A stretch of 32,586 nucleotides of DNA from Clostridiales bacterium (GTDB lineage Bacteria; Bacillota; Clostridia; Lachnospirales; Anaerotignaceae): assembly GCA_018364635.1 (NCBI GenBank), contig JAGZLR010000023.1, forward strand, positions 1 through 32,586, read 5' to 3'. The notes beneath the pieces were generated by a model. That model ran no database searches. It saw only the letters and a program-made list of their open reading frames with translations, and was not told where the DNA came from. Shown here in pieces: positions 23,311-32,188 of this stretch. The first letter of the stretch is position 1, and each line of letters begins with the position of its first letter. Made by a program: the position numbers and the translations under genes.

Positions 23311-24300
23311 TTACAGGAACTGCCTCTTTTGTCCGGCTCTGATCAGGATCTCCCTTGCGTTGCGGAGGATACTGGTGTCTTTTTCAAGCAGTCTGCACTG
23401 CTCCTCCACAGGAATGTCAATGTATGCGTCAAATGGGTTATGAAACTGACTGCAAGTCACATACAAAGTAGATTGGTAAAAAGCGAGATAAACCTTACCC
23501 TCCATCGCCTCCTGAAAGGTGGTAATTGTTTCCAGTACCGAAGGAGTCAAAATGTAAAAAGCATTCTGTTCATTCTCAGCAAACACAACAAAATTTTCAT
23601 TGAACAGGCTATTCTCGGTCTGAATTTTTAGCGGAACGGCAGCGTCCTTGACCTGGACAAGCACTTTTTTGGAGAATACCTGCACGAAACCATCGCTAAT
23701 CTTCCGGTCATCAAAATTTGAAAAAGCGATGATCTGTCCTTCAAACAAAACGTCTGGCAACGATCTGCGGTACTTTCCCCTTTGCCCTGTCTGAACATTG
23801 CTGCTACGAAAGCGTATCCCGTCCAGCAGTCCAGTCAACTCATCAGACGAATGATAAAACACTTTATTTCCCTTCGGGATCAGATTCATGAGATTTATTT
23901 CATCATAGGAAAAACCGCCGCTTGCATTATAACGCAACTCTGAGAAACCTGGCATCTGTCGCAAGTTGTCCAGTACATATTTATTCTTAAAACTGGTATT
24001 GAAGCGGTCATAGGCTTTTTGCCACACAAGTTTGGCATAAAAAAGATAAATCACAGCAGCAAAAACGAAAGCCAGGAGCAGGTTGCTCAACATACTAAAA
24101 AATGCTCCCTGAACAGCAGGCTCTCCCCAGCCGGACTCACCCAGCCAAACAAAAAAGTGCCTGTTACCTGCTACCACAAGCGCCCCAAAAAAGACCATAC
24201 ATACAGGCAAAATATGATGCACGATCTTCATCTTTTTTACGGCATCCTTTCGCAATTTTTCTAGTTTGACTCCGTTGATATTCTGTTCTGTCATTTCCAT
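23311..24300 (-). CDS. DUF3137 domain-containing membrane protein
   Basis: A 329-residue protein with two membrane segments near residues 28-48 and 65-90 followed by a soluble domain. The soluble part has the DUF3137 look (NLRQMPGFSELRYNASGGFSYDEI, and the later FSNFDDRKISDGFVQVFSKK). Proteins with this domain are often encoded beside LemA, as here. GGGGAGCGGAAC lies just before the ATG. It is 39 bases behind the lemA gene and 15 bases ahead of the DUF1266 gene. Function is not known; a membrane-associated role with LemA is an inference from the repeated gene pairing. Confidence 0.85.
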   Translation of the reverse strand: MEMTEQNINGVKLEKLRKDAVKKMKIVHHILPVCMVFFGALVVAGNRHFFVWLGESGWGEPAVQGAFFSMLSNLLLAFVFAAVIYLFYAKLVWQKAYDRFNTSFKNKYVLDNLRQMPGFSELRYNASGGFSYDEINLMNLIPKGNKVFYHSSDELTGLLDGIRFRSSNVQTGQRGKYRRSLPDVLFEGQIIAFSNFDDRKISDGFVQVFSKKVLVQVKDAAVPLKIQTENSLFNENFVVFAENEQNAFYILTPSVLETITTFQEAMEGKVYLAFYQSTLYVTCSQFHNPFDAYIDIPVEEQCRLLEKDTSILRNAREILIRAGQKRQFL

Positions 24301-24339
24301 GTTCCGCTCCCCTTTCTTCTAATATTTTTGGATGGCTCA

Positions 24340-25080
24340 TCAAAACTGTACTTTGAAATCCTTTTTCTGTTCTTCCACCGCATAGAAATTCGCTTTTTTC
24401 ATTCCATGGAGTTTAGCAATAAGAAAATAAGGGAACGATGCAATCTTCTGGTTATATAGGGATACATTGGAATTATAGAGTCGTCGTGCTGCCTGAAGAT
24501 GTTCTTCTGCATCAAAAATATCATGCTGGAAATGCTGCATGGACGCATAAGAGTAAAGCGTCGGGTACTGTTCAGCTAATGCATTGATAGCAGAGTTGAC
24601 GCCTGTGAGCCCCTGTTGGGCAGAAGTAAGCAAACCAAGTTTCCGCTCCAGGCTCATCTGATGCCCAGCCAACTTGCTGTCTCTAATATCCTGTTCCTCT
24701 CCTGAGAGACCGTCCTGGACTCGTTGCTGCTTTAACTGCTGCTGGATCGTTTCCATCTGCTTTTGCTGCTCAGCAATCGTCTCGCTAATTGTTTTGACTG
24801 CTTCCTCAGAGAGTTGTTTCTTTTCCTGGAACAGGCTCTCGTTTAGCTCTTTCCCTGCACGTGTGGATGTGACTTCCGTGTAAACCTGATACTCATGCGC
24901 TAAATACTTTTTTACTGACTCAATTTCTTCTGACAGCATATCATAGCGTTTCTCCAACGCAACATCAATGCCGGCGCTGCCTTCCTGCACCTTGACGGAA
25001 AGCCGCTGCAAACGGTTATAGATCTTAATGTAAAAAATAAGCAGTACAGCAATGACTGCCACTAAAATTGATATCCACAT
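24340..25080 (-). CDS. lemA: LemA family protein
   Basis: A 246-residue LemA-type protein: one N-terminal membrane helix (WISILVAVIAVLLIFYIKIY), then a long helical cytoplasmic or extracytoplasmic part. The family pattern is seen in YNRLQRLSVKVQEGSAGIDVALEKRYDMLSEEIE and, at the end, LYNSNVSLYNQKIASFPYFLIAKLHGM. Between them (about 80-155) is a Gln/Glu/Lys-rich coiled coil that is longer than in minimal LemA proteins. ATG at 25080-25078 is chosen because GGAGG lies eight bases upstream; the in-frame ATG seven codons earlier has no ribosome site and precedes it. First gene of the three-gene operon behind a good sigma-A promoter. Confidence 0.88.
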   Translation of the reverse strand: MWISILVAVIAVLLIFYIKIYNRLQRLSVKVQEGSAGIDVALEKRYDMLSEEIESVKKYLAHEYQVYTEVTSTRAGKELNESLFQEKKQLSEEAVKTISETIAEQQKQMETIQQQLKQQRVQDGLSGEEQDIRDSKLAGHQMSLERKLGLLTSAQQGLTGVNSAINALAEQYPTLYSYASMQHFQHDIFDAEEHLQAARRLYNSNVSLYNQKIASFPYFLIAKLHGMKKANFYAVEEQKKDFKVQF

Positions 25081-25139
25081 TATAGTGTCCTCCCCATGCA
25101 TTGAAACATTTAATACAAAACCTCAAATTTTCTATATTT

Positions 25140-25168
25140 ATTATAGCATCCCTGCAACTTTCTGTAAA
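25140..25168 (-). promoter_or_regulatory. Sigma-A promoter of the lemA operon
   Basis: On the minus strand TTTACA (25168-25163) and TATAAT (25145-25140) are 17 bases apart, about 60 bases upstream of the lemA start. Confidence 0.65.
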
Positions 25169-25554
25169 ACTGTTTTTGTGCGACTCCGCTTCCTGCTATC
25201 GATTGTTCTCTGCTGCCTTCGTAAAACAAAACTATAACACTTTGTTCAGAAAATCACCCTGCCGTTCGAGCCTCAAAAGGTGTTTTTCCGTCATTATATG
25301 AACGTGTACCACATAAATATATAATTCTCTCGGGTCAATGCTGATGTTATAGTAGTGGCTTTTCACATCTTCTCTATTTTTGGCTTTTCCTATGGCAGAG
25401 ATTGACTCGCATACAAGCGACAGCAAGATCCTTGCTCCCACAGTTGAGGAAAGAAATGAGGTAGTTTTCACTGAGAATGAGCTGCCCAACTTCATTTTTG
25501 CCGCTGTATTTGTCGTTGCAGGGCGGTGGAATATTCAGTTTTGAATGGAATTTT
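25169..25554. other. Unassigned interval between lemA and traX-like genes
   Basis: Both strands have short open frames here: on the minus strand an 87-codon frame at 25232-25495, on the plus strand a 50-codon frame starting MAEIDSHTSDSKILAP and ending before 25545. Neither has a clear ribosome site, and no family is recognised. The interval may be the worn end of an inserted element, but no inverted repeat or target duplication was found. Confidence 0.3.
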
Positions 25555-26421
25555 TCACAATAAATATTTTCCAAACCCTATCTGGATTAAATATAGAATA
25601 AAAATATGTGCTGGATAAAAAATATAGAAGAAGTATTTTAATTTTAGCTTACCACGCTTGCCATTGTATAATAAAATAATTAGACAGGCAAGAAGTGTAC
25701 ATAAAGGTGGTTGATTCCCAGTTACACCCATATACGTCAAAAGGAACAGTAGTACTTGATAGATTCGATGATTACGGCAAACATAAAATACAACTATGAA
25801 TAAGATACCCTGCATGCCATAGTCACAACATATCAGTTCAGCAATCATAGAAAAAAATGCAATACTGCTAACTTGCAAAACCACTGACTTAATTTTATCA
25901 ACCCGTATCTCCGATTTGCACGAAAATTTTTCGAGACATACCAATGTCAATAACCCTAAAGATAAAGTAAAAAATATATTTTGATATTTCAAATAAAATG
26001 GAAATGTACCTTCCATAAGCGAATATCTGCTAAAGAATCCCATGTCAAAAGGAATTTCGGAAATTAGTGCAAATATAAACATTAACCCGATATAACGTTT
26101 CTTATTTCTGGTATGTTGAAAACCCTCTACAAGTAAAAAACAAAATAGAGGAAAGGCGATTGTACCTATACTTTGCAAATCAAATCGTATGAAATTGTCT
26201 AATATATAAACTTGCTCCTGTGACAGTTGCCCATTATCTGCCATAACCCACCAGTAGTTTGATAATAGCCATTGAAGCACAATTTTACAAGTATGGTCAA
26301 TAAGCATAGTCAAAACGGCGATGACCTTTAACGAATTTCCCGTAAGAAATTGAATATGACTAAGTCGTTCTTCAATATTTTGAATATAGCGATTTGCTTT
26401 CTTTCGTAGTTCATTAGTCAC
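25555..26421 (-). CDS. TraX family membrane protein
   Basis: A 288-residue protein with about eight hydrophobic segments and the TraX family marks: SLKVIAVLTMLIDHTCK near residue 29, IGTIAFPLFCFLLVEGFQHT near 86, ALISEIPFDMG near 116, NIFFTLSLGLL, and YPAHIFILYLI at the C-terminus. TraX was first described as the F-pilin N-acetylation protein, but chromosomal firmicute members belong to a broad acyltransferase-like group of unknown substrate, and no conjugation gene is near. The start is the GTG at 26421-26419, with AGGAGG nine bases upstream; the nearby ATG is out of frame. It appears to be transcribed alone. Confidence 0.88.
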   Translation of the reverse strand: MTNELRKKANRYIQNIEERLSHIQFLTGNSLKVIAVLTMLIDHTCKIVLQWLLSNYWWVMADNGQLSQEQVYILDNFIRFDLQSIGTIAFPLFCFLLVEGFQHTRNKKRYIGLMFIFALISEIPFDMGFFSRYSLMEGTFPFYLKYQNIFFTLSLGLLTLVCLEKFSCKSEIRVDKIKSVVLQVSSIAFFSMIAELICCDYGMQGILFIVVFYVCRNHRIYQVLLFLLTYMGVTGNQPPLCTLLACLIILLYNGKRGKLKLKYFFYIFYPAHIFILYLIQIGFGKYLL

Positions 26422-26649
26422 CGTGTCAAACCTCCTTGAATGAAATCAATGCAATGATTCTACCATATTTTCATTCTAAACATACAGTTCCACCATTAAA
26501 ACCCTGATTTTTCTTCTCTCATCCGCTGTCGTCCTTTCATCAAACCCTTCCAAAATCCATAAAAGTTTTTTGTTAAAGTTTTAAGAAAGACTTTTCAAAA
26601 AAGGCTGTTAAAAACCAGATCTGCTTTTTATTTGAATTTATTGAAGATA
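26422..26649. other. Intergenic stretch upstream of the TraX gene
   Basis: Holds the TraX ribosome site and presumably its promoter (a TAGAAT near 26459 could be a -10, without a clear -35). No gene, repeat or structured RNA was seen. Confidence 0.4.
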
Positions 26650-26685
26650 AAAAAGCAGTGCGGTCTTTATGCCACACTGCTTTTT
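26650..26685 (-). terminator. Bidirectional hairpin terminator after the yebC gene
   Basis: AAAAAGCAGTG (26650-26660) pairs perfectly with CACTGCTTTTT (26675-26685), and the pairing continues inward with one mismatch. It lies about 130 bases downstream of the yebC stop; the bases between hold nothing recognisable. Confidence 0.7.
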
Positions 26686-26816
26686 CATACCGATTTTTAT
26701 TAATATATCTATGTCATCTGTCAAAACGGAACTTTTTCAGGGTGAAAAACGGCTCACTTTTGCCTCAAAAACCTTCTGTTTTTTACTTACAAACCACAAG
26801 ACGTCATCTGTTTTGG

Positions 26817-27560
26817 TTACTCATCCCAATTATGGTACACATTTTGAACATCGTCGTCATCGTCCAGAAGATCCAACAATTTATTCATCTTTTTGATATC
26901 TTCATCATTATTCAACATTGTATACGTCTGAGGAATCATTGTAACTTCAGCCGAAGCCATAGGAATTCCCTCTGCTTCCAATGCTTCCCTCACTTTAGAC
27001 AAATCATCTGGTGCCGTTGTAATTTCGAAACTATCTTCGTCAACAGCAAAATCTTCCGCACCAGCTTCAATTGCCATCATCATTAGATCATCTTCTTCTG
27101 GCACTTCTTTCATATCCTCAATTTCTTCTTTATCAAGAATAATCAGACCTTTTTTATCAAACATAAATGAAACGCAACCGCTCTGTCCCATATTACCACC
27201 GCCTTTGGTAAAGGCATTTCTTACATTTGCTGCTGCACGATTTCGGTTGTCTGTCAAAACTTCTACAATAACAGCGACACCATTCGGGCCATATCCTTCA
27301 TATGTTACATTTTCATATGTTACATCATCGCCTGCACCTGCTGCTTTTTTGATACTTCTATCAATTGTGTCATTTGGCATGTTATTTGATTTTGCCTTAG
27401 CAATAACATCTTTCAACTTACTATTATTGTTAGGATCAGGACCTCCAGCTTTTACTGCAACAGCGATTTCTCTTCCCAACATAGTAAATATTTTACCTTT
27501 TGCCGCATCATTTTTTTCTTTTTTGTGTTTTATATTGGCGAACTTAGAATGTCCGGACAT
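26817..27560 (-). CDS. yebC: YebC/PmpR/TACO1 family protein
   Basis: A 247-residue protein of the YebC/TACO1 family. The hallmark start MSGHSKFANIKHKKEKNDAAKGK, the KLKDVIAKAKSNNMPNDTIDRSIKKA segment, and EGYGPNGVAVIVEVLTDNRNR are all present, followed by the acidic C-terminus (LLDLLDDDDDVQNVYHNWDE). Members have been described as DNA-binding regulators (PmpR) and, more recently, as ribosome-associated factors that help translate proline-rich or other difficult stretches. The usual second residue run is S-G-H-S-K-W; here W is replaced by F. It is 69 bases behind the yigZ gene and likely shares its transcript. Confidence 0.95.
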   Translation of the reverse strand: MSGHSKFANIKHKKEKNDAAKGKIFTMLGREIAVAVKAGGPDPNNNSKLKDVIAKAKSNNMPNDTIDRSIKKAAGAGDDVTYENVTYEGYGPNGVAVIVEVLTDNRNRAAANVRNAFTKGGGNMGQSGCVSFMFDKKGLIILDKEEIEDMKEVPEEDDLMMMAIEAGAEDFAVDEDSFEITTAPDDLSKVREALEAEGIPMASAEVTMIPQTYTMLNNDEDIKKMNKLLDLLDDDDDVQNVYHNWDE

Positions 27561-27629
27561 AGAATTAGTACCCCCTTAAAATTTTTCAGAAAATATTCTA
27601 TCATGGTTTATACAATTATTCAACATAAA

Positions 27630-28280
27630 TCAACAGGGATGAAACTGATTTCCATCCCACCAGCCATATCGCTGTTCTTCCTCCGTGATTAACGCCTGTC
27701 CATTTGAAATCTCTGTCATATCAGTCATAAATCCCTTTGAGATCTTATCTAACACATAAACTAAAAATTCGACTTCATTCGTATAATTTGTTTTTTCTAA
27801 AATATAATTTTTTCTAGCAATTTCGTACTGAATCTTACCTGATAAACTATAATCACAACGGATAGAGAACTTGTGATATAGTCCAATCTCAATAATACCT
27901 GCTGACTCTAGACCTAACTTTGCACATCTTCCATAAGCGCGAACTAATCCACCAGTTCCAAGAAGCGTTCCTCCAAAATAACGCGTAACAACGATAACGA
28001 CATTTTTAATATCTTGGCCTCGCAGGACATCCAATACTGGAAGACCTGCTGTACCCTGAGGTTCTCCGTCATCACTAAACCGTTGTAATTCATTTCTTTC
28101 ACCTATCTGGTATGCAAATACATTATGAGTTGCATCCCAGTATTTTTTTTTCATCAAATCAATAAATTTTCTTGCTTCCTCTTCTGATTGAACTGGACAG
28201 ACAGTGGCAATAAATCTTGACTTTTTCTCCACAAATTCCGCTTGACCTTCTTTTAGAATCGTCTTATAAAATTCAAGCAT
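27630..28280 (-). CDS. yigZ: YigZ/IMPACT family protein
   Basis: A 216-residue protein with the IMPACT N-terminal domain: EKKSRFIATVCPVQSEEEA near residue 18, DATHNVFAYQIG, the RFSDDGEPQGTAGLPVLDVL segment around 67-85, and NVVIVVTRYFGGTLLGTGGLVRAYG. A smaller C-terminal DUF1949-type domain (about 140-210) completes the usual bacterial layout. Its role is uncertain; IMPACT proteins in eukaryotes regulate translation through Gcn2, and bacterial YigZ is a presumed RNA- or ribosome-related factor. It is 22 bases behind the COG0523 GTPase gene, so the two are co-transcribed. Confidence 0.93.
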   Translation of the reverse strand: MLEFYKTILKEGQAEFVEKKSRFIATVCPVQSEEEARKFIDLMKKKYWDATHNVFAYQIGERNELQRFSDDGEPQGTAGLPVLDVLRGQDIKNVVIVVTRYFGGTLLGTGGLVRAYGRCAKLGLESAGIIEIGLYHKFSIRCDYSLSGKIQYEIARKNYILEKTNYTNEVEFLVYVLDKISKGFMTDMTEISNGQALITEEEQRYGWWDGNQFHPC

Positions 28281-28302
28281 ATAAGATTCCCCTTGTAATC
28301 AA

Positions 28303-29541
28303 TCACTTCTTTAAAAAAGCTGTACTGTTTTCCAAACATTCATCCAGCTCGGCACAAATTTTGTCTTGATCCATTTCCCTTCCAATAAATACAAGCTTTA
28401 TCATACGATCTCCATAAACATCATCCCAATTTTTCTTTAAATCAGGATCGCGTTTTAATAATTCTTTTCTCTGGAAATTTGATGCAGAAGCAACCCATTT
28501 TCCGTTCACTGTCGCAACGATTTGTTTTCCCGCTTGTTCAAAAATATATGAAATATCCTTTTCTTCTGCAAACCAAACAACTCCCTTGCATCGAATCACA
28601 TTAGACGGCCATTGATTTACCCACGCGTCAAACTTCTGCATCTGAAATGGCTTTCTCCTATAATAAACAAACGTTCCAATTCCATATTCTTCTGCCTCTC
28701 CCTCTCCATGATGGTGATGGTGATGGTGGTGGCAATGGCAGTGCTCATCCTGATGATGGGAATGGTCTTCATGACAATGCTCTTCATGCTCATGTTCCAT
28801 CTCTTTCTCATCTTTTTCCAGTTCTTGAACCCATCCTGGAGACATTGAAACTTTTTCAAAATTAAAGTTTCGAGTGTTTAAAATTTTATCCACAGAAACT
28901 TCCGCCTGTGTTGTTTCAATAATTTCAGCTGTCGGCTGCAATGTTTTTATAACAGCCTTTACCTTATTTAATTCCTCCACAGAAACCTTATCTACTTTAT
29001 TTAAAATAATCGTATTACAGAATTCAATTTGTTGGATTAATAAATTTTCAATATCTTCTTCGTCGATACCTTCTTTGACAAGATTACTTCCACTGCCAAA
29101 TTCCGTTGCCATACGATAAGCATCTACAACTGTGACAATATTATCCAAACGGCAGACCTTTGGCAATCTGGAATCTTTTACAGATCCGTCTAACATACTA
29201 ATTGTCTGGGCAATTGGCAACGGTTCACATATTCCACTAGCTTCAATTAAAATATAGTCAAATCTACCTGTTTTAATCAGGCTAGCGATCTGCTTAATCA
29301 AATCCATTTTTAATGTACAGCAAATACATCCATTGGATAGAGGTACTAAATTGTCATCCTTTTCAGTAACAGAACCTCCTTTCTCAATCAATTCAGCATC
29401 AATATTTATTTCGCCAATATCATTTACGATAACAGCAACTTTATAACCTTCCTGGTTTTTCAATACATGATTAATAAGCGTAGTTTTTCCAGCGCCAAGA
29501 TATCCTGTAAGAAGTGTAATTGGTACAACTTTTCTAATCAT
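28303..29541 (-). CDS. COG0523/CobW-family metal-chaperone GTPase with His-rich loop
   Basis: A 412-residue G3E GTPase, expected to bind metal (zinc, cobalt or nickel) and hand it to client proteins in the cytoplasm using GTP. Walker A GYLGAGKT is at 13-20, the CxCC metal site (GCICC) at 71-75, Walker B region YILIEASGICEP near 97-106, and the G4 motif NKVD at 181-184. The CobW C-terminal domain follows from about 285. Between them residues 250-278 hold a dense His/Glu/Asp/Cys segment including eight consecutive histidines, a likely metal store. No Zur-type operator or metal enzyme gene was recognised nearby, so the metal and client are open. GGAG precedes the ATG. Confidence 0.92.
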   Translation of the reverse strand: MIRKVVPITLLTGYLGAGKTTLINHVLKNQEGYKVAVIVNDIGEINIDAELIEKGGSVTEKDDNLVPLSNGCICCTLKMDLIKQIASLIKTGRFDYILIEASGICEPLPIAQTISMLDGSVKDSRLPKVCRLDNIVTVVDAYRMATEFGSGSNLVKEGIDEEDIENLLIQQIEFCNTIILNKVDKVSVEELNKVKAVIKTLQPTAEIIETTQAEVSVDKILNTRNFNFEKVSMSPGWVQELEKDEKEMEHEHEEHCHEDHSHHQDEHCHCHHHHHHHHGEGEAEEYGIGTFVYYRRKPFQMQKFDAWVNQWPSNVIRCKGVVWFAEEKDISYIFEQAGKQIVATVNGKWVASASNFQRKELLKRDPDLKKNWDDVYGDRMIKLVFIGREMDQDKICAELDECLENSTAFLKK

Positions 29542-29619
29542 TTTATCTACTCCTTTAACTATCTCTCCATTGATCCAATAGATACATTTTACGCTGATAA
29601 CAAAAAAATAGCAAGTACT

Positions 29620-30897
29620 CTACTTCACCCTGTACTTTTCTGTCTTTCCAGCAGCCTCATCATCCATATAAGCCTCAATCAAAAAACCTTCTTCCACATG
29701 TTTCTCAGATACAATCTCACACCTGCCATGCAAATAGCTAACTATTGCTCCATCTGCATATGGGATTAATACCTGATAAGAAGTTCTAAAAGACTTTAAT
29801 ACAGTTTCTATAACAGAAAGAAACGTATCCAATCCCATGCCGTTTTTGGCAGAAATAGATACTGTCATTCTAGAAATTTGATCTTCAGGAAGAGGCAATT
29901 CTATATTCTTGTCCATCTTATTAAAAACTGTAATAACCGGTTTGTGCTCACAGCCAAGGCTTTTTAAAGTTTCATAGACAACTGACATTTGTTCTTTTCT
30001 ATCTTCATTAGAGGCATCTACAACATGGATCAGAATATCTGCAAATTTCAGTTCTTCCAACGTTGCCCGAAACGCCTGTATAAGGTGATGAGGCAATTTC
30101 TGAATAAAACCAACGGTATCTGTATATAGAATATTAGTTCCTCCTGGAAGTTCAACAGTCCTTGTTGTCGTATCCAGTGTAGCAAATAATTTGTCTTCCG
30201 CCAATACTCCTGCATCGGTCAAATGATTTAATAACGTAGACTTTCCTGCATTTGTATACCCCACCATGCTGACCACAGGCGTCCCTTTTTTTACTCTTTG
30301 TGTACGTAAAAGCTCTCTGTGAACGCCTATTTCTTCCGCCTCTTTATTTAATTCTGAAATCCGTTCTTTAATATATCTTCGATCCATCTCCAGCTTTTTT
30401 TCTCCTGGACCTCTAGTACCAATCCCTCCTCCTAACCTGGAAAGTGCTGTACCAAATCCAGTTAAACGAGTTAAACGATATTTTAACTGCGCTAATTCTA
30501 CTTGAATCTTTCCTTCTCTAGAGATTGCCCTTCCTGCAAAAATATCAAGGATTAGCATTGTACGGTCCATTACTTTAATTTGCAACATATCCTGCAAATT
30601 TTTCATCTGTGACGGTGTCAATTCATCATCACAGATGATGCCATCAGCCTCCAAATCTATTGAAAGGGCTTTGATCTCCTCTACCTTTCCCTTTCCCACA
30701 TAAGTGCCTGGATGGACGCCATCCCGCTTTTGTACCACTCGTCCAATTACTACCGCTCCAGCAGTTTTTGCTAACTCTTCCAACTCATTTAAGCAGGATT
30801 CCGTTGTCATTTCACCTTTTTCTTCTTTTTCTACAGCTACAAGAATAACTCTTTCCTGTTGGTCAGCAGTATCATGCAGCAAAGTTTCTCTTGCCAT
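29620..30897 (-). CDS. hflX: GTPase HflX
   Basis: A 425-residue ribosome-associated GTPase that splits stalled or heat-damaged 70S ribosomes. The N-terminal HflX domain has the GKGKVEEIK and DGIICDDELTPSQMKNLQ elements; the linker includes GGIGTRGPGEKKLEMDRR. The G domain has G1 GYTNAGKS near residues 208-215, G3 DTVGF, and G4 NKMD. Length is normal for the family. GGAGGG precedes the ATG. It is separated from the upstream aminotransferase gene by an intrinsic terminator, so it probably has its own promoter, and it is followed by the COG0523 gene after 78 bases. Confidence 0.96.
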   Translation of the reverse strand: MARETLLHDTADQQERVILVAVEKEEKGEMTTESCLNELEELAKTAGAVVIGRVVQKRDGVHPGTYVGKGKVEEIKALSIDLEADGIICDDELTPSQMKNLQDMLQIKVMDRTMLILDIFAGRAISREGKIQVELAQLKYRLTRLTGFGTALSRLGGGIGTRGPGEKKLEMDRRYIKERISELNKEAEEIGVHRELLRTQRVKKGTPVVSMVGYTNAGKSTLLNHLTDAGVLAEDKLFATLDTTTRTVELPGGTNILYTDTVGFIQKLPHHLIQAFRATLEELKFADILIHVVDASNEDRKEQMSVVYETLKSLGCEHKPVITVFNKMDKNIELPLPEDQISRMTVSISAKNGMGLDTFLSVIETVLKSFRTSYQVLIPYADGAIVSYLHGRCEIVSEKHVEEGFLIEAYMDDEAAGKTEKYRVK

Positions 30898-30914
30898 TAT
30901 TTACCCTCCTTGAA

Positions 30915-30939
30915 AAGAAAAAGGACGGTGTGCCGTCCT
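30915..30939 (-). terminator. Intrinsic terminator of the aminotransferase gene
   Basis: AGGACGG (30922-30928) pairs with CCGTCCT (30933-30939) around a four-base loop. On the minus strand it is followed by a T-rich tail, immediately after the aminotransferase stop codon and just before the hflX ribosome site. Confidence 0.8.
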
Positions 30940-30943
30940 CTAC

Positions 30944-32188
30944 TTAATCAAAAATAAATTTCGTGCCTGAAAGCCTACGATAGATCTCCTTCATGACATT
31001 GTGCTCTTCTTCCTCGCCTAAAGCAAGAAAAGTAACAGAAAATCTTATATAGTGCCCTGCATCATCCCACGGGACAACACTAATCATTTTTTCTCGAATT
31101 AGATACTCACTAAAATCCTCTGCTGTTTTAAATTTAGGCCCACCTTCAATTCCCTTGGGTGCCTTGACATATAAGTAGAAAGAAGCTTTTGGCTTTTTAG
31201 CCTTAAATCCTAAATCGCATAAAGTTTTAACCAACATGTCATGGCGCCGAGAATACTTTTCTGCTGTCTTTTCTGTAATTTCTGGATGTTCCAATGCATA
31301 TTTACCAGCAAGCTGAATACCATGAAACTGTCCCGAGTCATTACTTTCTTTAACTTGTCCAAAAGCTTTCACAACAAGAGAGTTCCCTACTACAAATCCC
31401 AATCTCCATCCTGTCATATTAAAAGCTTTGCTTAGCGATTGAAGTTCAACTCCAACATCTTTAGCACCTTTGACGGACAAAAAACTAAAAGGCTTTTGAC
31501 CGTCAAAAGTGAGTGCCGCATATGCTGCATCCTGAACAACGACAATATGATATTTTTTTGCTAACGCAATTACGTCTCTAAAAAATTTAACTGTAGCAAA
31601 GGCACCTGTTGGATTATTAGGATAGTTAATATACAGCAGTTTTGCCCGCTGTAAAATATCCTCTGGAATTGCCTTCAAATCAGGAAGATATTTGTTTTCT
31701 TCCGTTAATGGCATTTTATAAACTTCTCCCCCTAAATATTCAGTCATTGTTCCGATCGCGGAATGTCCAGGCACAGTCATAAGAGTAACGTCTCCAGGAT
31801 TGATGAAAGCTTGTGCCAACATTGCAAGAGCTGATTTGGAACCAATTGAATGGATAACTTCTGTTTCAGCATCAATCCCTTCTACCCCATAAACACGATT
31901 CATGTACTCTGCTGCTGCTTCCTTAAATGGCATTCTGCCATTTCCTGTATAGCCTCTATTCTCCCAATGATTAGACGCTTCTATAAGCTCTGCAATCACA
32001 CCAGCATCAGCCATTGCATCTGGTTCCCCTACACTTAAGTCAATCATTGTCAGCTCTGGATGCTCATTTTTTGTTTGTTCTTGCGCCATTTTGATTTTTT
32101 CAGATTTTTGTAATTTGGTTCTTTTTCCAAACATCTTTCCGCCAATTCTTTCTGCAAAAAGACCCTGAATATAACTTCTTGTCGCCAT
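30944..32188 (-). CDS. dapL: LL-diaminopimelate aminotransferase-type class I/II aminotransferase
   Basis: A 414-residue fold-type I PLP aminotransferase. It shows IDLSVGEPDAMAD, RGYTGNGRMPFKEAAAEYM, the PLP-contacting YPNNPTGA, and the Schiff-base lysine in SLSKAFNMTGWRLGF, with the C-terminal arginine in YIRFSV binding the substrate carboxylate. The pattern is closest to LL-diaminopimelate aminotransferases, which make LL-diaminopimelate from tetrahydrodipicolinate for lysine and cell-wall synthesis. Many clostridial members with this annotation have other amino acid substrates, and no other lysine-pathway gene lies in the window. GGGGGG before the ATG supports the start. A terminator follows directly, so it ends its own transcript. 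Confidence 0.75.
   Translation of the reverse strand: MATRSYIQGLFAERIGGKMFGKRTKLQKSEKIKMAQEQTKNEHPELTMIDLSVGEPDAMADAGVIAELIEASNHWENRGYTGNGRMPFKEAAAEYMNRVYGVEGIDAETEVIHSIGSKSALAMLAQAFINPGDVTLMTVPGHSAIGTMTEYLGGEVYKMPLTEENKYLPDLKAIPEDILQRAKLLYINYPNNPTGAFATVKFFRDVIALAKKYHIVVVQDAAYAALTFDGQKPFSFLSVKGAKDVGVELQSLSKAFNMTGWRLGFVVGNSLVVKAFGQVKESNDSGQFHGIQLAGKYALEHPEITEKTAEKYSRRHDMLVKTLCDLGFKAKKPKASFYLYVKAPKGIEGGPKFKTAEDFSEYLIREKMISVVPWDDAGHYIRFSVTFLALGEEEEHNVMKEIYRRLSGTKFIFD

Noticed and set aside
25555..26421. TraX gene as evidence of a conjugative element
   Set aside because: No relaxase, mating-pair or integrase gene is near, and chromosomal TraX-family proteins are common in firmicutes.
27205..27579. 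Plus-strand 124-codon open frame
   Set aside because: It is antisense to the clearly genuine yebC gene.
28612..28865. Open frames antisense to the COG0523 gene and an apparent GATGGT microsatellite
   Set aside because: They are shadows of the histidine codons of the real gene on the other strand.
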